Below are positions 19,018-27,891 of a stretch of 53,295 nt of DNA, in pieces; position 1 is the stretch's first letter, and each line of letters begins with the position of its first letter. The translations under genes were made by a program, and so were the position numbers. Origin of the DNA: an uncultured Thiotrichaceae bacterium (GTDB lineage: Bacteria; Pseudomonadota; Gammaproteobacteria; Thiotrichales; Thiotrichaceae); NCBI GenBank assembly GCA_937925855.1, contig CALAMO010000056.1, forward strand, positions 1 through 53,295. The letters run 5' to 3'. Below the pieces are notes generated by a model. It saw only the letters and a list, made by a program, of their open reading frames with translations. It did not search any database and was not told the DNA's origin.

Positions 19018-20751
19018 ATGACAACAGGCGTACAGGTTTACCGTCGTTTGGTAAATTACTCAATTCAATACTGGCACCTGTTATTGCTCGCGGTGGTGGG
19101 GCTGGTTCTGAGTGCGCTGACACAGCCTTTATTCGCCTGGATCATGGGCCCGCTGCTGGATCAGGCGATACTCAAGCGCGACCCTGAAGTGATTCGCTGG
19201 CTGCCTGTGGGGATACTGGCGATTTTCCTAGTCCGAGGTGCCGCCATGTTTACCGCCAGCTATTTTATGGGCTGGGTCGGGCGCAAAGTCGTGCAGCAAA
19301 TTCGAGGTGAAGTATTCAATCACCTGCTGCGACTCCCGGTTGCTTATTTTCAGCGCAAAACCACCGGTGATTTACTGGCACACCTCACCTATTACACTGA
19401 TCAACTGGCGATGGCGGCGACCCGCGGTATTACCGTACTGATTCAAGAATCAGCTACGGTGATTGGCCTGCTGGCGCTGATGTTCTACCGTAGCTGGCAG
19501 CTGACCCTGGGCGTGTTGATTATTCTCCCCCTAATTGCGCTTATTATCCTTTATGTCACTCGCCGTTTGCGCCGTCTGAGCTACAAAGTGCAGAGTTCCA
19601 TGGGGGAGGTGACTCAAATGGGTAGCGAACTGATTAAAGGTTATAAGGTGGTGCGTATTTTTGGCGGTGGTGCGTATGAGGCACAACGCTTTGCCATGAC
19701 TAACCAGCGTAATATGACCCTGGAGATGAAGCGCCTGCTGACAGAGTTGCTGAGTACGCCGCTGGTGCAATTTATGGTGGCGCTAGCGTTGGCCGCAATT
19801 ATCTACATTGCGACCCGCGAAGCGACGCTGGCGACGCTGTCACCGGGTATTTTTATGTCATTTATTATGGCGCTGATTTTGCTGCTGACGCCGATTCGTA
19901 ACTTAACGCAGCTGAATGCTCAGCTGCAAAAAGCGATTGCTGCCGGTGAAAGCATTTTTGCCTTACTGGATGAGACACCAGAGCGTGATAGCGGAACGCG
20001 CACCCTGCCTCAATGCCAAGGAGCCGTGACGTTCCATCAGGTTGGTTTTCAGTATGCTAACAGCACCGCAGCGGCTTTGAAGAATATTAGCTTTCAGGTG
20101 GAACCAGGACAGCGGATTGCGCTGGTGGGGAAATCTGGCAGTGGCAAGAGCACCTTGGTTAATTTATTGGTGCGCTTCCATGACTATCAGCACGGTGAGA
20201 TTCAGTTAGATGGCGTACCGCTACCCGAGCTTAGCCTGCAAGCACTGCGCCAGCAAATTGCCTACGTCGGACAGGATGTCGTGCTGTTTAATGACACCGT
20301 ACGCAATAATATTGCCTACGGTGTATTAGGCGAACGCAGTGAGGCCCAGGTCAGAGCCGCCGCCGCCGCTGCGCATGCGCTCAGCTTTATTGAACAGCTG
20401 CCACAGGGCATGGATACGGTGACCGGTGACAATGGTGCCTTACTCTCCGGCGGACAGCGCCAGCGTATCGCGATTGCACGGGCGATTTTGGCAGACGCCC
20501 CGCTGCTGATTTTGGATGAAGCCACCTCGGCACTCGATAGCGAAGCAGAGCACTATATTCAGGCGGCGCTGGAGCATTTGCAGCAGGGCCGTACCACGTT
20601 CGTAATCGCACATCGCCTGTCCACCGTGGAGTCGGCTGATATGATTTTGGTGATGGACAGCGGTGAAATTGTAGAATACGGTACACACCACGAATTGATA
20701 AAGCTCAACGGGCACTATGCGAAATTACACCGCTTACAGTTTGCGGCATGA
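19018..20751 (+). CDS. msbA: lipid A export ATP-binding/permease MsbA
   Basis: A 577-aa half-transporter that flips lipid A-core across the inner membrane. Six transmembrane helices occupy about residues 18-310; the nucleotide-binding domain follows with Walker A GKSGSGKST (about 374-382), signature LLSGGQRQRIAIARA (about 476-490) and Walker B PLLILDEATSALD. Its neighbours lpxK, trm112 and kdsB complete the usual lipopolysaccharide inner-core cluster. The Shine-Dalgarno before 19018 is weak. Confidence 0.96.
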   Translation: MTTGVQVYRRLVNYSIQYWHLLLLAVVGLVLSALTQPLFAWIMGPLLDQAILKRDPEVIRWLPVGILAIFLVRGAAMFTASYFMGWVGRKVVQQIRGEVFNHLLRLPVAYFQRKTTGDLLAHLTYYTDQLAMAATRGITVLIQESATVIGLLALMFYRSWQLTLGVLIILPLIALIILYVTRRLRRLSYKVQSSMGEVTQMGSELIKGYKVVRIFGGGAYEAQRFAMTNQRNMTLEMKRLLTELLSTPLVQFMVALALAAIIYIATREATLATLSPGIFMSFIMALILLLTPIRNLTQLNAQLQKAIAAGESIFALLDETPERDSGTRTLPQCQGAVTFHQVGFQYANSTAAALKNISFQVEPGQRIALVGKSGSGKSTLVNLLVRFHDYQHGEIQLDGVPLPELSLQALRQQIAYVGQDVVLFNDTVRNNIAYGVLGERSEAQVRAAAAAAHALSFIEQLPQGMDTVTGDNGALLSGGQRQRIAIARAILADAPLLILDEATSALDSEAEHYIQAALEHLQQGRTTFVIAHRLSTVESADMILVMDSGEIVEYGTHHELIKLNGHYAKLHRLQFAA

Positions 20752-20796
20752 TGATCTCAATCCCTGCGGCCTGACCCTGCCGAGGCCAGTACGCCT

Positions 20797-21879
20797 ATGA
20801 ACACCCGCCAGTGGCTGACCGAATGGGTTGAAGAAATCTGGTATGGCTCTCGCCCACTGGAGCGCACACTGTTATGGCCCCTCAGCGTCTTATTTAGCAC
20901 GCTCAGTCAATACCGCCGCCGCCGGCTCAGTCAGCGTCAACAGCCGCATCAGGTGCCGGTCATTATTATCGGTAATATCAGTGTCGGTGGCACCGGCAAA
21001 ACGCCACTGACTATCCGTCTGGCACAGTTACTGCGCGCCCAGGGTTATCATCCCGGCATTGTGAGTCGGGGTTATGGTGCGCGTTCATCAGACAGCACTG
21101 CAGTCGACGCTTTGGAAGAAAAAGCAGGGATTAAGTCAGTCAGCTATGACAGTCGAGCGGAAGAGGTTGGCGATGAGGCGCTATTGATGGCGGTGCGAAC
21201 TGGCTTACCGGTTGTGGTCGGCGTGGAACGCCCTAAGGCGGTGGCTTACCTATTGGAGCGCTATGCAGTGGACATCGTATTATCTGACGATGGCTTGCAG
21301 CATTACTCACTGGCGCGTGACCTGGAAATCGCAGTGATTGATGGTTCCCGCCGCTTTGGTAACGGCTATTGCTTACCTGCTGGGCCGCTGCGGGAGAAGC
21401 CACGGCGGCTGGATGAATGTGACTTTGTGATTGGCAATGGGCGCGTGCAGGCCGGTGAACACGCGATGCAGGTTAGCGGCCAGTGGCTGGTGGCACTTAA
21501 TAATAAACACTTGGTTCGTCCACTGGCAGAGTTTAACGGCTGCACGGTGCATGTGGTAACTGCGATTGGCAACCCACAGCGTTTCTTAGCGCAGCTAACG
21601 CAGGCCGGTATTCGCTGTCAGCCCCACTTATACCCCGACCACCATTTGTTTGCCGGCACAGAATTTAGTTTTAGCGATGACTTACCCGTGCTGATGACTG
21701 AAAAAGATGCCGTAAAATGCCAGGCGTTTAATGCACAACCGATGAGTCACTGTTGGTACTTGCCGGTGGATGCCCGGCTGGAGCAGACTTTTGAACAGGC
21801 GTTTTTACAGCGGGTCGCCGTTTTGGCAGCGGCGAAAGCGCAAGGTGGCGCGCCTGATAGGGCGCCAGTAACAGATTGA
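20797..21879 (+). CDS. lpxK: tetraacyldisaccharide 4'-kinase
   Basis: A 360-aa LpxK, the membrane-associated kinase that adds the 4'-phosphate to the lipid A disaccharide. The P-loop is seen as GNISVGGTGKTP (about 59-70), then SRGYGA and the DDGLQH motif (about 166-171). The C-terminal LMTEKDAVKC is also family-typical. Length is slightly above the E. coli protein (328 aa), with a longer C-terminus. It lies 45 bp after msbA in the same operon. Confidence 0.96.
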   Translation: MNTRQWLTEWVEEIWYGSRPLERTLLWPLSVLFSTLSQYRRRRLSQRQQPHQVPVIIIGNISVGGTGKTPLTIRLAQLLRAQGYHPGIVSRGYGARSSDSTAVDALEEKAGIKSVSYDSRAEEVGDEALLMAVRTGLPVVVGVERPKAVAYLLERYAVDIVLSDDGLQHYSLARDLEIAVIDGSRRFGNGYCLPAGPLREKPRRLDECDFVIGNGRVQAGEHAMQVSGQWLVALNNKHLVRPLAEFNGCTVHVVTAIGNPQRFLAQLTQAGIRCQPHLYPDHHLFAGTEFSFSDDLPVLMTEKDAVKCQAFNAQPMSHCWYLPVDARLEQTFEQAFLQRVAVLAAAKAQGGAPDRAPVTD

Positions 21880-21944
21880 ACAGATTGAAAAACTAAATTA
21901 AGACTTCAAAGTAGGACTTCAATGAGCAAAGTAAAGGTGCGGCA

Positions 21945-22142
21945 ATGAATAAGAAACTACTGGATATTCTGGCCTGCCCGGTAACTAAGGGCGCGCTGAT
22001 TTACGATAAATCAGCACAGGAGTTGATTTCCAAAGCGGCCCGGCTGGCGTATCCGATTAAAGTGGGTACGCCGGTAATGTTGGAAGAAGAAGCACGGGTG
22101 TTGAGCCAGGAAGAGGTTGAGCAGTGGGCAGAACGAGGCTGA
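21945..22142 (+). CDS. Trm112 family protein (YcaR-like)
   Basis: A 65-aa Trm112/YcaR family protein, always found with kdsB or lpxK in this cluster. The start [18 protein letters not shown] and the centre [20 protein letters not shown] match the family. The zinc-knuckle cysteines are reduced: CPxC reads CPVT and the second site is ISK rather than ICK, so only one cysteine remains and zinc binding is unlikely. This variant is common in proteobacteria. AAAGGTG precedes the ATG. The last 19 bases overlap kdsB. Confidence 0.92.
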   Translation: MNKKLLDILACPVTKGALIYDKSAQELISKAARLAYPIKVGTPVMLEEEARVLSQEEVEQWAERG

Positions 22143-22957
22143 ACACACAGCGCTCAGCCGTTAAGCCCGCCGCTGTAGGCGCGGCCAAGCCGGTATTAGT
22201 TATTCCGGCGCGCTATGCATCGACGCGCCTACCCGGAAAAGCCCTGCGCCTATTACAGGGCAAACCGCTGGTGCAGCACGTCTACGAACGGGCGATTAGC
22301 GTCGCAGGTTTTGCTGAGGTGGTGATTGCCACCGATGATGCGCGGATTCGCGCGGCATGCGCTGACTTTGGGGTGGATGCCTGCATGACCTCAGACCGGC
22401 ATGAGTCAGGCAGTGACCGACTGGCGGAGGTGGTACAGATTCACGACTGGCCCGATGAAACGGTAGTGGTGAATCTTCAGGGCGATGAGCCGCTGACTCC
22501 CACAGACAACCTGCAACAACTGGCAGAAAATCTGACGCACCGTCAGGATGCGATGATCGCCACACTGGCGACACCGCTAACGGATGCGGCCGAGCTGGCT
22601 GACCCTAATACAGTGAAGGTGGTGCGTGATGTTAACCATCTCGCGCTGTATTTTAGCCGGGCACCGATCCCATTCCAGCGGGATGGGCAGCAGGAGGGTA
22701 CGCTGGCAGTCACCGACTATGCGCTGCGCCATATCGGCATGTATGCCTATCGAGCCGCTTTCCTGCGTGACTTTTCGCGGTTGGCACCCTGCGCGCTGGA
22801 ACGGCTAGAGAAGTTGGAGCAGCTGCGCGCGCTGTATTATGGTTTTCGAATTCATGTGGATGTCGCGCGTGAGATTCCAGGACCGGGTGTTGATACGCCA
22901 GCGGATTTGCAGCTAGTGGACACGCTATTAGCTGGGCAGGCGCAGCAGGCTCGTTAA
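22124..22957 (+). CDS. kdsB: 3-deoxy-manno-octulosonate cytidylyltransferase
   Basis: A 277-aa CMP-KDO synthetase, which activates KDO with CTP for the inner core of lipopolysaccharide. The nucleotidyltransferase signature [16 protein letters not shown] (about 26-41) is clear, with VNLQGDEPL and the C-terminal [10 protein letters not shown]. The frame opens with GTG at 22124, inside trm112 (19-bp overlap), after AGGAAGAGG. This gives about 22 residues before the conserved core; I saw no better internal start. Last gene of the exbB-kdsB cluster. Confidence 0.95.
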   Translation: MGRTRLNTQRSAVKPAAVGAAKPVLVIPARYASTRLPGKALRLLQGKPLVQHVYERAISVAGFAEVVIATDDARIRAACADFGVDACMTSDRHESGSDRLAEVVQIHDWPDETVVVNLQGDEPLTPTDNLQQLAENLTHRQDAMIATLATPLTDAAELADPNTVKVVRDVNHLALYFSRAPIPFQRDGQQEGTLAVTDYALRHIGMYAYRAAFLRDFSRLAPCALERLEKLEQLRALYYGFRIHVDVAREIPGPGVDTPADLQLVDTLLAGQAQQAR

Positions 22958-23116
22958 TTGCTGGTGCCTCAGCGATGTCTGTGGCGCTAAAAGCTTTTTC
23001 AGTGGCTCGAATGCTACAATTTTAGGCGATTTCAACGAACAAATTGGTGGCTAGTGGTGGAAATCAATGGTAAGTCATTTTATCATTAACTTTTTTAAAG
23101 CATAACGGGGTGGCTG

Positions 23117-24607
23117 ATGAGCATTAAAAATGCAGAGGTGTTACTGGTCGGTGCGGGCACGATGAGTTCAACCCTGGGTGTTCTGTTAAAGCAGCTTGAC
23201 CCGACGATCCAAATTACCATGTTGGACCGCTTGGATGATGTCGCATTAGAAAGCACCAGCGGCTGGAATAATGCCGGTACCGGGCATGCCGCATACTGTG
23301 AATTAAACTATACTGTGCGGCAGGCGGATGGCAGCATCAATATAGCGAAAGCCTGTAAGATTAATGCTGCGTTTGAGGTCTCCCTCCAGTTCTGGTCGCA
23401 TCTGGTGCAGCGTGATATTTTGCCCAAGCCCCATTATTTCATTAATCCTACGCCACATATGAGTTTTGTTTGGGGCCAGGATAACGTTGATTTCTTACGC
23501 AAACGCTATCAGGCTATGAGCCAGCATCATCAGTTTACTGAAATGGAATATTCCGAAGACCTGGACGTGCTTAAACAATGGATGCCTCTTGTGGTAGAAG
23601 GTCGTAGGGTGGGTGAGCACGTGGCCGGTACGCGAGTGGCGCACGGTTCGGATGTGAACTTTGGCTCGCTGAGCCGCAGTTTGGTGGGCGAACTGCAAAC
23701 CTATGATGATTTTGAGCTGCTCCTAGCGCATGCAGTTGAGGGAATTACGCAGCGCCCGGATCAACGTTGGGACGTGCGTGTCAAGGATTACCAGAGCGGT
23801 GAATATCGCCATATCTTTGCAGACTTCGTTTTCCTGGGGGCCGGAGGTGGTGCGCTGCCGCTGCTACAGCTGACGGAAATTGAGGAATGTAACGGCTACG
23901 GTGGTTTTCCAGTGAGTGGACAGTGGCTGGTGTGCCGTAATCCAGCAGTGGTACAACGCCATCTTGCCAAGGTGTATGGTAAGGCGGCGATTGGCGCGCC
24001 ACCGATGTCAGTGCCGCACCTGGATACTCGAATGATTGACGGTGAGAATGCGCTGTTGTTTGGGCCGTTTGCGGGTTTTACCACCAAGTTTTTGAAAGAG
24101 GGTTCGTTCATGGATTTGCTCACCTCGTTCAGTTGGACGAACCTCTGGCCGACGCTGAAAGTTGGGGCGACGAATCTTGATTTGATCAAATACCTGATCA
24201 GCGAAGTGCTGCAAACCACGCAGTCACGGCTAGCATCACTGCGTAACTATTATCCTGAGGCGCGTGCCGAAGACTGGGAACTGGCCCACGCCGGTAAGCG
24301 GGTGCAGATTATTAAAAAAGATGCGCAGCAGGGCGGTAAGCTGGAATTTGGCACTGAAGTTGTTGCCTCAGCTGATGGAACGTTAGCGGCTTTACTCGGG
24401 GCTTCGCCGGGTGCTTCAACCGCCGTAATGGCCATGATTGAGGTGTTAGATCGCTGTTTTGAGCGCAAAATGGCAACGCCGGAATGGCAGGAAAAACTTA
24501 AGGTGATGATTCCGTCGTACGGTGAATCACTGGAAGATAATCCAGAGCTGTTGCGGCGGGTGCGGCGTGAGACCTTGGATACGCTTGGGCTGGCGCCGAA
24601 AGCCTAA
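23117..24607 (+). CDS. mqo: malate:quinone oxidoreductase
   Basis: A 496-aa FAD-dependent malate dehydrogenase (quinone), a peripheral membrane enzyme that oxidises malate to oxaloacetate and passes electrons to quinone. The N-terminal dinucleotide fold is LLVGAGTMSSTLG (about 9-21), followed by the family segments STSGWNNAGTGHAAYCELNY and MSFVWGQDNVDFL. Length is typical of Mqo (~490 aa). It is monocistronic, after a 159-bp gap with a TACAAT-like -10 near 23013. It borders an AT-richer insert on its right. Confidence 0.97.
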   Translation: MSIKNAEVLLVGAGTMSSTLGVLLKQLDPTIQITMLDRLDDVALESTSGWNNAGTGHAAYCELNYTVRQADGSINIAKACKINAAFEVSLQFWSHLVQRDILPKPHYFINPTPHMSFVWGQDNVDFLRKRYQAMSQHHQFTEMEYSEDLDVLKQWMPLVVEGRRVGEHVAGTRVAHGSDVNFGSLSRSLVGELQTYDDFELLLAHAVEGITQRPDQRWDVRVKDYQSGEYRHIFADFVFLGAGGGALPLLQLTEIEECNGYGGFPVSGQWLVCRNPAVVQRHLAKVYGKAAIGAPPMSVPHLDTRMIDGENALLFGPFAGFTTKFLKEGSFMDLLTSFSWTNLWPTLKVGATNLDLIKYLISEVLQTTQSRLASLRNYYPEARAEDWELAHAGKRVQIIKKDAQQGGKLEFGTEVVASADGTLAALLGASPGASTAVMAMIEVLDRCFERKMATPEWQEKLKVMIPSYGESLEDNPELLRRVRRETLDTLGLAPKA

Positions 24608-24669
24608 CCCTTATCGCTGTACTTTAGGCATCCGACATTAGCCCAGCTTTACATTGCCAGCTAATTTCT

Positions 24670-24705
24670 GGGAGCAGCAGGAAGCGGAACACCGGGCACG
24701 CTCCC
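24670..24705. repeat. inverted repeat upstream of the ATPase/nuclease pair
   Basis: GGGAGC (24670-24675) and GCTCCC (24700-24705) form a perfect 6-bp inverted repeat with a 24-base spacer, 44 bp before the ATPase start. It may be an mqo terminator remnant or an operator. There is no T-run after it, so it is not a canonical terminator. Confidence 0.35.
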
Positions 24706-24748
24706 ATGTTGATGCGCCATTGGGACTTGGATTTTAAGGAAAAACATC

Positions 24749-25792
24749 ATGTTGAAACAACTGAGTATTGAGAATTTCACCGTTTTCCCTGAGGCACATT
24801 TTGAGTTTTCTCCAGGTTTGAATGTCATCGTTGGCGAAAACGGCACAGGGAAATCCCATATATTAAAATTAGCTTACTCAGCCATTGCTGTCAGTGAAGA
24901 AGAGCGCAGAAAATCTCATAGTGATGAAATAAGCAAACCGCACTTACAGCGCAGATATGCAGAAAAATTACTCAATACATTGCGCCCCGATACGCTAGGA
25001 CGCCTTGCTAGCAGGATACAAGGTAGGAAGCGCTGTGAAGTAAAATTAAAATTTGATCAACCCGCCTTAAACTGTAGTTTTGGACTAGCAACAAACAGCA
25101 AGACTGAAGTGCAAATTTCTCAGCTGCCACAAATGTTGCACGACAAAGCCCCCGTCTTTTTGCCCACGAGAGAGCTGTTGAGTATTTACCCTGGCTTCGT
25201 GTCCATGTACGAGAGCCGGAGATTGCAATTTGATGAGACCTACCGAGATGTCTGTCTCCTTCTAGGTGAGCCTACCCTAAAGGGAGCCAGAGAAAAAAAG
25301 CTGAAAAAACTCCTGCTCCCATTGGAGAAAGCAATGGGGGGTAAAATCGTTCTTGATGACAATGATCGTTTTTACCTCAGCATACCCGGTAAAGGAAAAA
25401 TGGAAATCCCTCTGGTAGCAGAAGGCGTCCGCAAACTCGCAATGATTGCACGCTTGATTAATACAGGTGCCTTATTAGACAAAGGTTATCTGTTTTGGGA
25501 TGAACCAGAGGCAACCTTAAATCCACGCTTAGTCCGGTTAGTGGCTGGCATCGTATGTGCCTTAGCCGACGCAGGAATCCAGGTTTTTGTCACCACACAC
25601 AGCTATTTTTTGTTAAAAGAAATACAGTTGGTTTCAAAAAAGCAGCCTAAAGAACTCACACGCTACTTTTCCCTGCTTAAGCATAATGACGGTGTTCAAA
25701 TAGAATCCGGCACGTCTATTGATGACTTGCATTCTATCGTTGCCCTCGATGAAGAGCTTGCTCAATTTGACCGTGAGCAGGAGCACTACTGA
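24749..25792 (+). CDS. ABC/SMC-type AAA ATPase, candidate defence system component
   Basis: A 347-aa soluble ATPase of the overcoming-lysogenization/RecF-like ABC class. Walker A is GENGTGKS (29-36). LPTRELL (139-145) is like the segment seen in such ATPases; a signature-like AEGVRKLAMIARL spans 224-236; Walker B and D-loop are YLFWDEPEATLNP (247-259), and the H-loop histidine is VTTHSYFLL (H284). There is no TOPRIM or nuclease domain on the same chain. The next gene begins in its stop codon. Base composition is visibly more AT-rich than mqo and glmU. AAGGA precedes the ATG. The architecture resembles the ATPase of two-gene defence systems (PARIS, Septu), but the partner differs, so I do not name it. 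Confidence 0.85.
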   Translation: MLKQLSIENFTVFPEAHFEFSPGLNVIVGENGTGKSHILKLAYSAIAVSEEERRKSHSDEISKPHLQRRYAEKLLNTLRPDTLGRLASRIQGRKRCEVKLKFDQPALNCSFGLATNSKTEVQISQLPQMLHDKAPVFLPTRELLSIYPGFVSMYESRRLQFDETYRDVCLLLGEPTLKGAREKKLKKLLLPLEKAMGGKIVLDDNDRFYLSIPGKGKMEIPLVAEGVRKLAMIARLINTGALLDKGYLFWDEPEATLNPRLVRLVAGIVCALADAGIQVFVTTHSYFLLKEIQLVSKKQPKELTRYFSLLKHNDGVQIESGTSIDDLHSIVALDEELAQFDREQEHY

Positions 25793-26406
25793 TGACAGAA
25801 ATAATAGAAGGCAGCCTCACTTTTCAGTTTTCAGAGGGTTGGGAAGCTATCAGCTATGATGAAGCCGGAGGTTTTTACCACCGCGTCATTGAGAAAGTTC
25901 CTGCGGGTTTAAAAGCTGTGGATATTTTAGCGCATAACCCCGCCACCAAAAGACACCTTTGGATAGAAATTAAAGACTGTGCGGGTAACGAGGTAAACAA
26001 TAAGCCGCGCTTTTCTATGAATGACTCCCAAGAGTTTGTCGATACAAAAGCTTGGATTGAACGTAAAGGCTACCAATCTAACGTAAAAGTGAAACGGATC
26101 AAACCTTATATGCCTGATGAAGTTGCAGAGAAAGTCATTGATACCCTGACCGGCGTTATTGCTTCTATCCGTGGAGATGAAAGTGGTCTTTCCAATTTCC
26201 ATACCGCTGTGAGAAGCGAGAAATTAGATGTAGTGCTTTTCTTAACGCTTAATTACCAGCCAAAAGATTATAAGCGCCTCGCGTTGCGGCTAACTTCAAA
26301 AATTAAGGCGCGTTTAAACTTCCTAAAACCAGACCGTATTTTCGTCATCAATGAATCCACATTACCCAACGATTTTCCTTGTACAGTTATGAGGACGCCA
26401 AGCTGA
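25792..26406 (+). CDS. PD-(D/E)xK nuclease-like protein, partner of the ATPase
   Basis: A 204-aa protein with no family I can name. Residues 40-62 read as the core of a PD-(D/E)xK nuclease: a hydrophobic strand ending in D44 (LKAVDILAH), a turn, then a strand with LWIEIKDC giving E59-x-K61. Further helices follow (VAEKVIDTLTGVIASI) and a strand DVVLFLTLNY. It starts at TGATG, overlapping the ATPase stop by one base, so the two are translationally coupled and probably act as one complex. The nuclease assignment rests on the motif alone. HNH and TOPRIM motifs are absent. Confidence 0.75.
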   Translation: MTEIIEGSLTFQFSEGWEAISYDEAGGFYHRVIEKVPAGLKAVDILAHNPATKRHLWIEIKDCAGNEVNNKPRFSMNDSQEFVDTKAWIERKGYQSNVKVKRIKPYMPDEVAEKVIDTLTGVIASIRGDESGLSNFHTAVRSEKLDVVLFLTLNYQPKDYKRLALRLTSKIKARLNFLKPDRIFVINESTLPNDFPCTVMRTPS

Positions 26407-26523
26407 GTGTCGCGATCCGCATCAATCAGTTTTAATCACTACTGTATTTTTACGCATAGCATTCCCCTATCAAAACACCCTGCTATACTCGTGGATTCTT
26501 CCGCCCTATAGCTAAAAGACGCC
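26407..26523. promoter_or_regulatory. intergenic region with extended -10 promoter of glmU
   Basis: Within this 117-bp gap, TGCTATACT at 26481-26489 is an extended -10 element (TGn plus TATACT). The -35 is weak. Transcription would start about 26496, giving a ~28-nt leader before the glmU ATG at 26524. The gap also marks the right border of the AT-rich insert. Confidence 0.5.
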
Positions 26524-27891
26524 ATGAACATATTTCCTATTATCCTTGCCGCTGGGCGAGGCACTCGTATGCATTCTGCGCTGCCTAAGGTCTTACACCC
26601 TATCGCGGGTAAGCCGATGTTGCAGCATGTGATTGCAGCCTGCAGTGCGCTGGCAGCGGCGCGTATGGCCGTGGTTTATGGCCACGGCGGCGCACAGGTG
26701 CAGCAGGCGATTACGCACCCACACATTAGTTGGGCACTCCAGGCCGAGCAAAAAGGCACCGGTCATGCGGTAGCCCAGGCGATTGAGCTGGCGGCGGATG
26801 ATGATCTGGTGCTAGTGGCCTACGGTGATGTACCGCTGATTCGGACACAGACGCTACAGGCGTTGGCTACTGCCGCCCAGGACTGCGCTCTGGCAGTGCT
26901 GTCCACCCAATTAACACAGCCGACTGGCTACGGACGCATTGTGCGTGACCAACAGGGCAGGGTGCAGGCCATTATCGAAGAAAAAGACGCCGATACGGCG
27001 ACCCGACAGATTGCGGAGGTGAATACCGGTTTTATGGCAGCCCGCGCCGTGCATTTTAAACGCTGGTTATCTCAGCTGAACCCGCAAAATAGCCAGGGAG
27101 AATATTATCTGACAGATTGTGTTGGGCTGGCCGTGGCAGAAGGCAAGCGCGTGCAGACCGTACTCTGCGCAGATTCGCTGGAAGTGGAGGGCGTAAATAA
27201 CCGGGTACAGCTCGCTCAGCTGGAGCGGGTCGCTCAGCAGCGTCAAGTCAGTGCACTTCAGCTCGCCGGAGTGACCGTCGCTGACCCGGCGCGGCTGGAT
27301 ATACGCGGTACCGTGTCCGCCGCACCTGATGTGTTTATTGATGTCAACGTCGTACTTGAAGGCGAGGTCACCCTGGCGACGGGCGTGCAGATTGAGCCAA
27401 ACTGCGTGCTTAAAAATGTCTCTGTCGGCGCGGGTTGCCGTATTAAAGCGTTTTCCCATTTGGAACAGGCGGTGATTGCGGCGGACTGTGACATCGGCCC
27501 CTATGCCCGTCTGCGGCCGGGTACCGAGTTAGCCGAGGGCGCAAAAATTGGTAATTTTGTCGAAACCAAGCAGGCAAAGATCGGTTCTGGCAGTAAGGTG
27601 AACCACCTCAGCTACGTCGGCGACACGGTGATGGGTGCTGATGTGAATATCGGTGCGGGCACCATCACCTGTAACTACGACGGCTCCAATAAACACCAGA
27701 CCACGATTGCAGACGGTGTGTTCGTTGGTTCCGGTACGCAGCTTGTGGCCCCCGTCCATATTGAAGCAGACGCCACCATCGGCGCGGGTTCAACCATTAC
27801 CCAGCGGGTGGCAGCAAACTCATTAGCACTTGGCCGCGCCAGACAGGCGGCAATCGCCAACTGGCAGCGTCCGATCAAGGAGAAAAAATAA
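26524..27891 (+). CDS. glmU: bifunctional UDP-GlcNAc pyrophosphorylase / GlcN-1-P acetyltransferase
   Basis: A 455-aa bifunctional enzyme making UDP-N-acetylglucosamine for peptidoglycan and lipopolysaccharide. The N-terminal uridylyltransferase begins with [20 protein letters not shown] (8-27). The C-terminal half (about 250-455) is a left-handed beta-helix of hexapeptide repeats with the acetyltransferase site around [14 protein letters not shown] and [20 protein letters not shown]. Its stop overlaps the glmS start as TAATG, so the two consecutive steps of the pathway are translated together. Confidence 0.98.
   Translation: MNIFPIILAAGRGTRMHSALPKVLHPIAGKPMLQHVIAACSALAAARMAVVYGHGGAQVQQAITHPHISWALQAEQKGTGHAVAQAIELAADDDLVLVAYGDVPLIRTQTLQALATAAQDCALAVLSTQLTQPTGYGRIVRDQQGRVQAIIEEKDADTATRQIAEVNTGFMAARAVHFKRWLSQLNPQNSQGEYYLTDCVGLAVAEGKRVQTVLCADSLEVEGVNNRVQLAQLERVAQQRQVSALQLAGVTVADPARLDIRGTVSAAPDVFIDVNVVLEGEVTLATGVQIEPNCVLKNVSVGAGCRIKAFSHLEQAVIAADCDIGPYARLRPGTELAEGAKIGNFVETKQAKIGSGSKVNHLSYVGDTVMGADVNIGAGTITCNYDGSNKHQTTIADGVFVGSGTQLVAPVHIEADATIGAGSTITQRVAANSLALGRARQAAIANWQRPIKEKK

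Noticed and set aside
24749-26406. PARIS, Septu or Gabija system
   Set aside because: The ATPase lacks a fused TOPRIM (Gabija), the partner has no HNH motif (Septu) and no DUF4435-like features I can see (PARIS). I therefore leave it unnamed.
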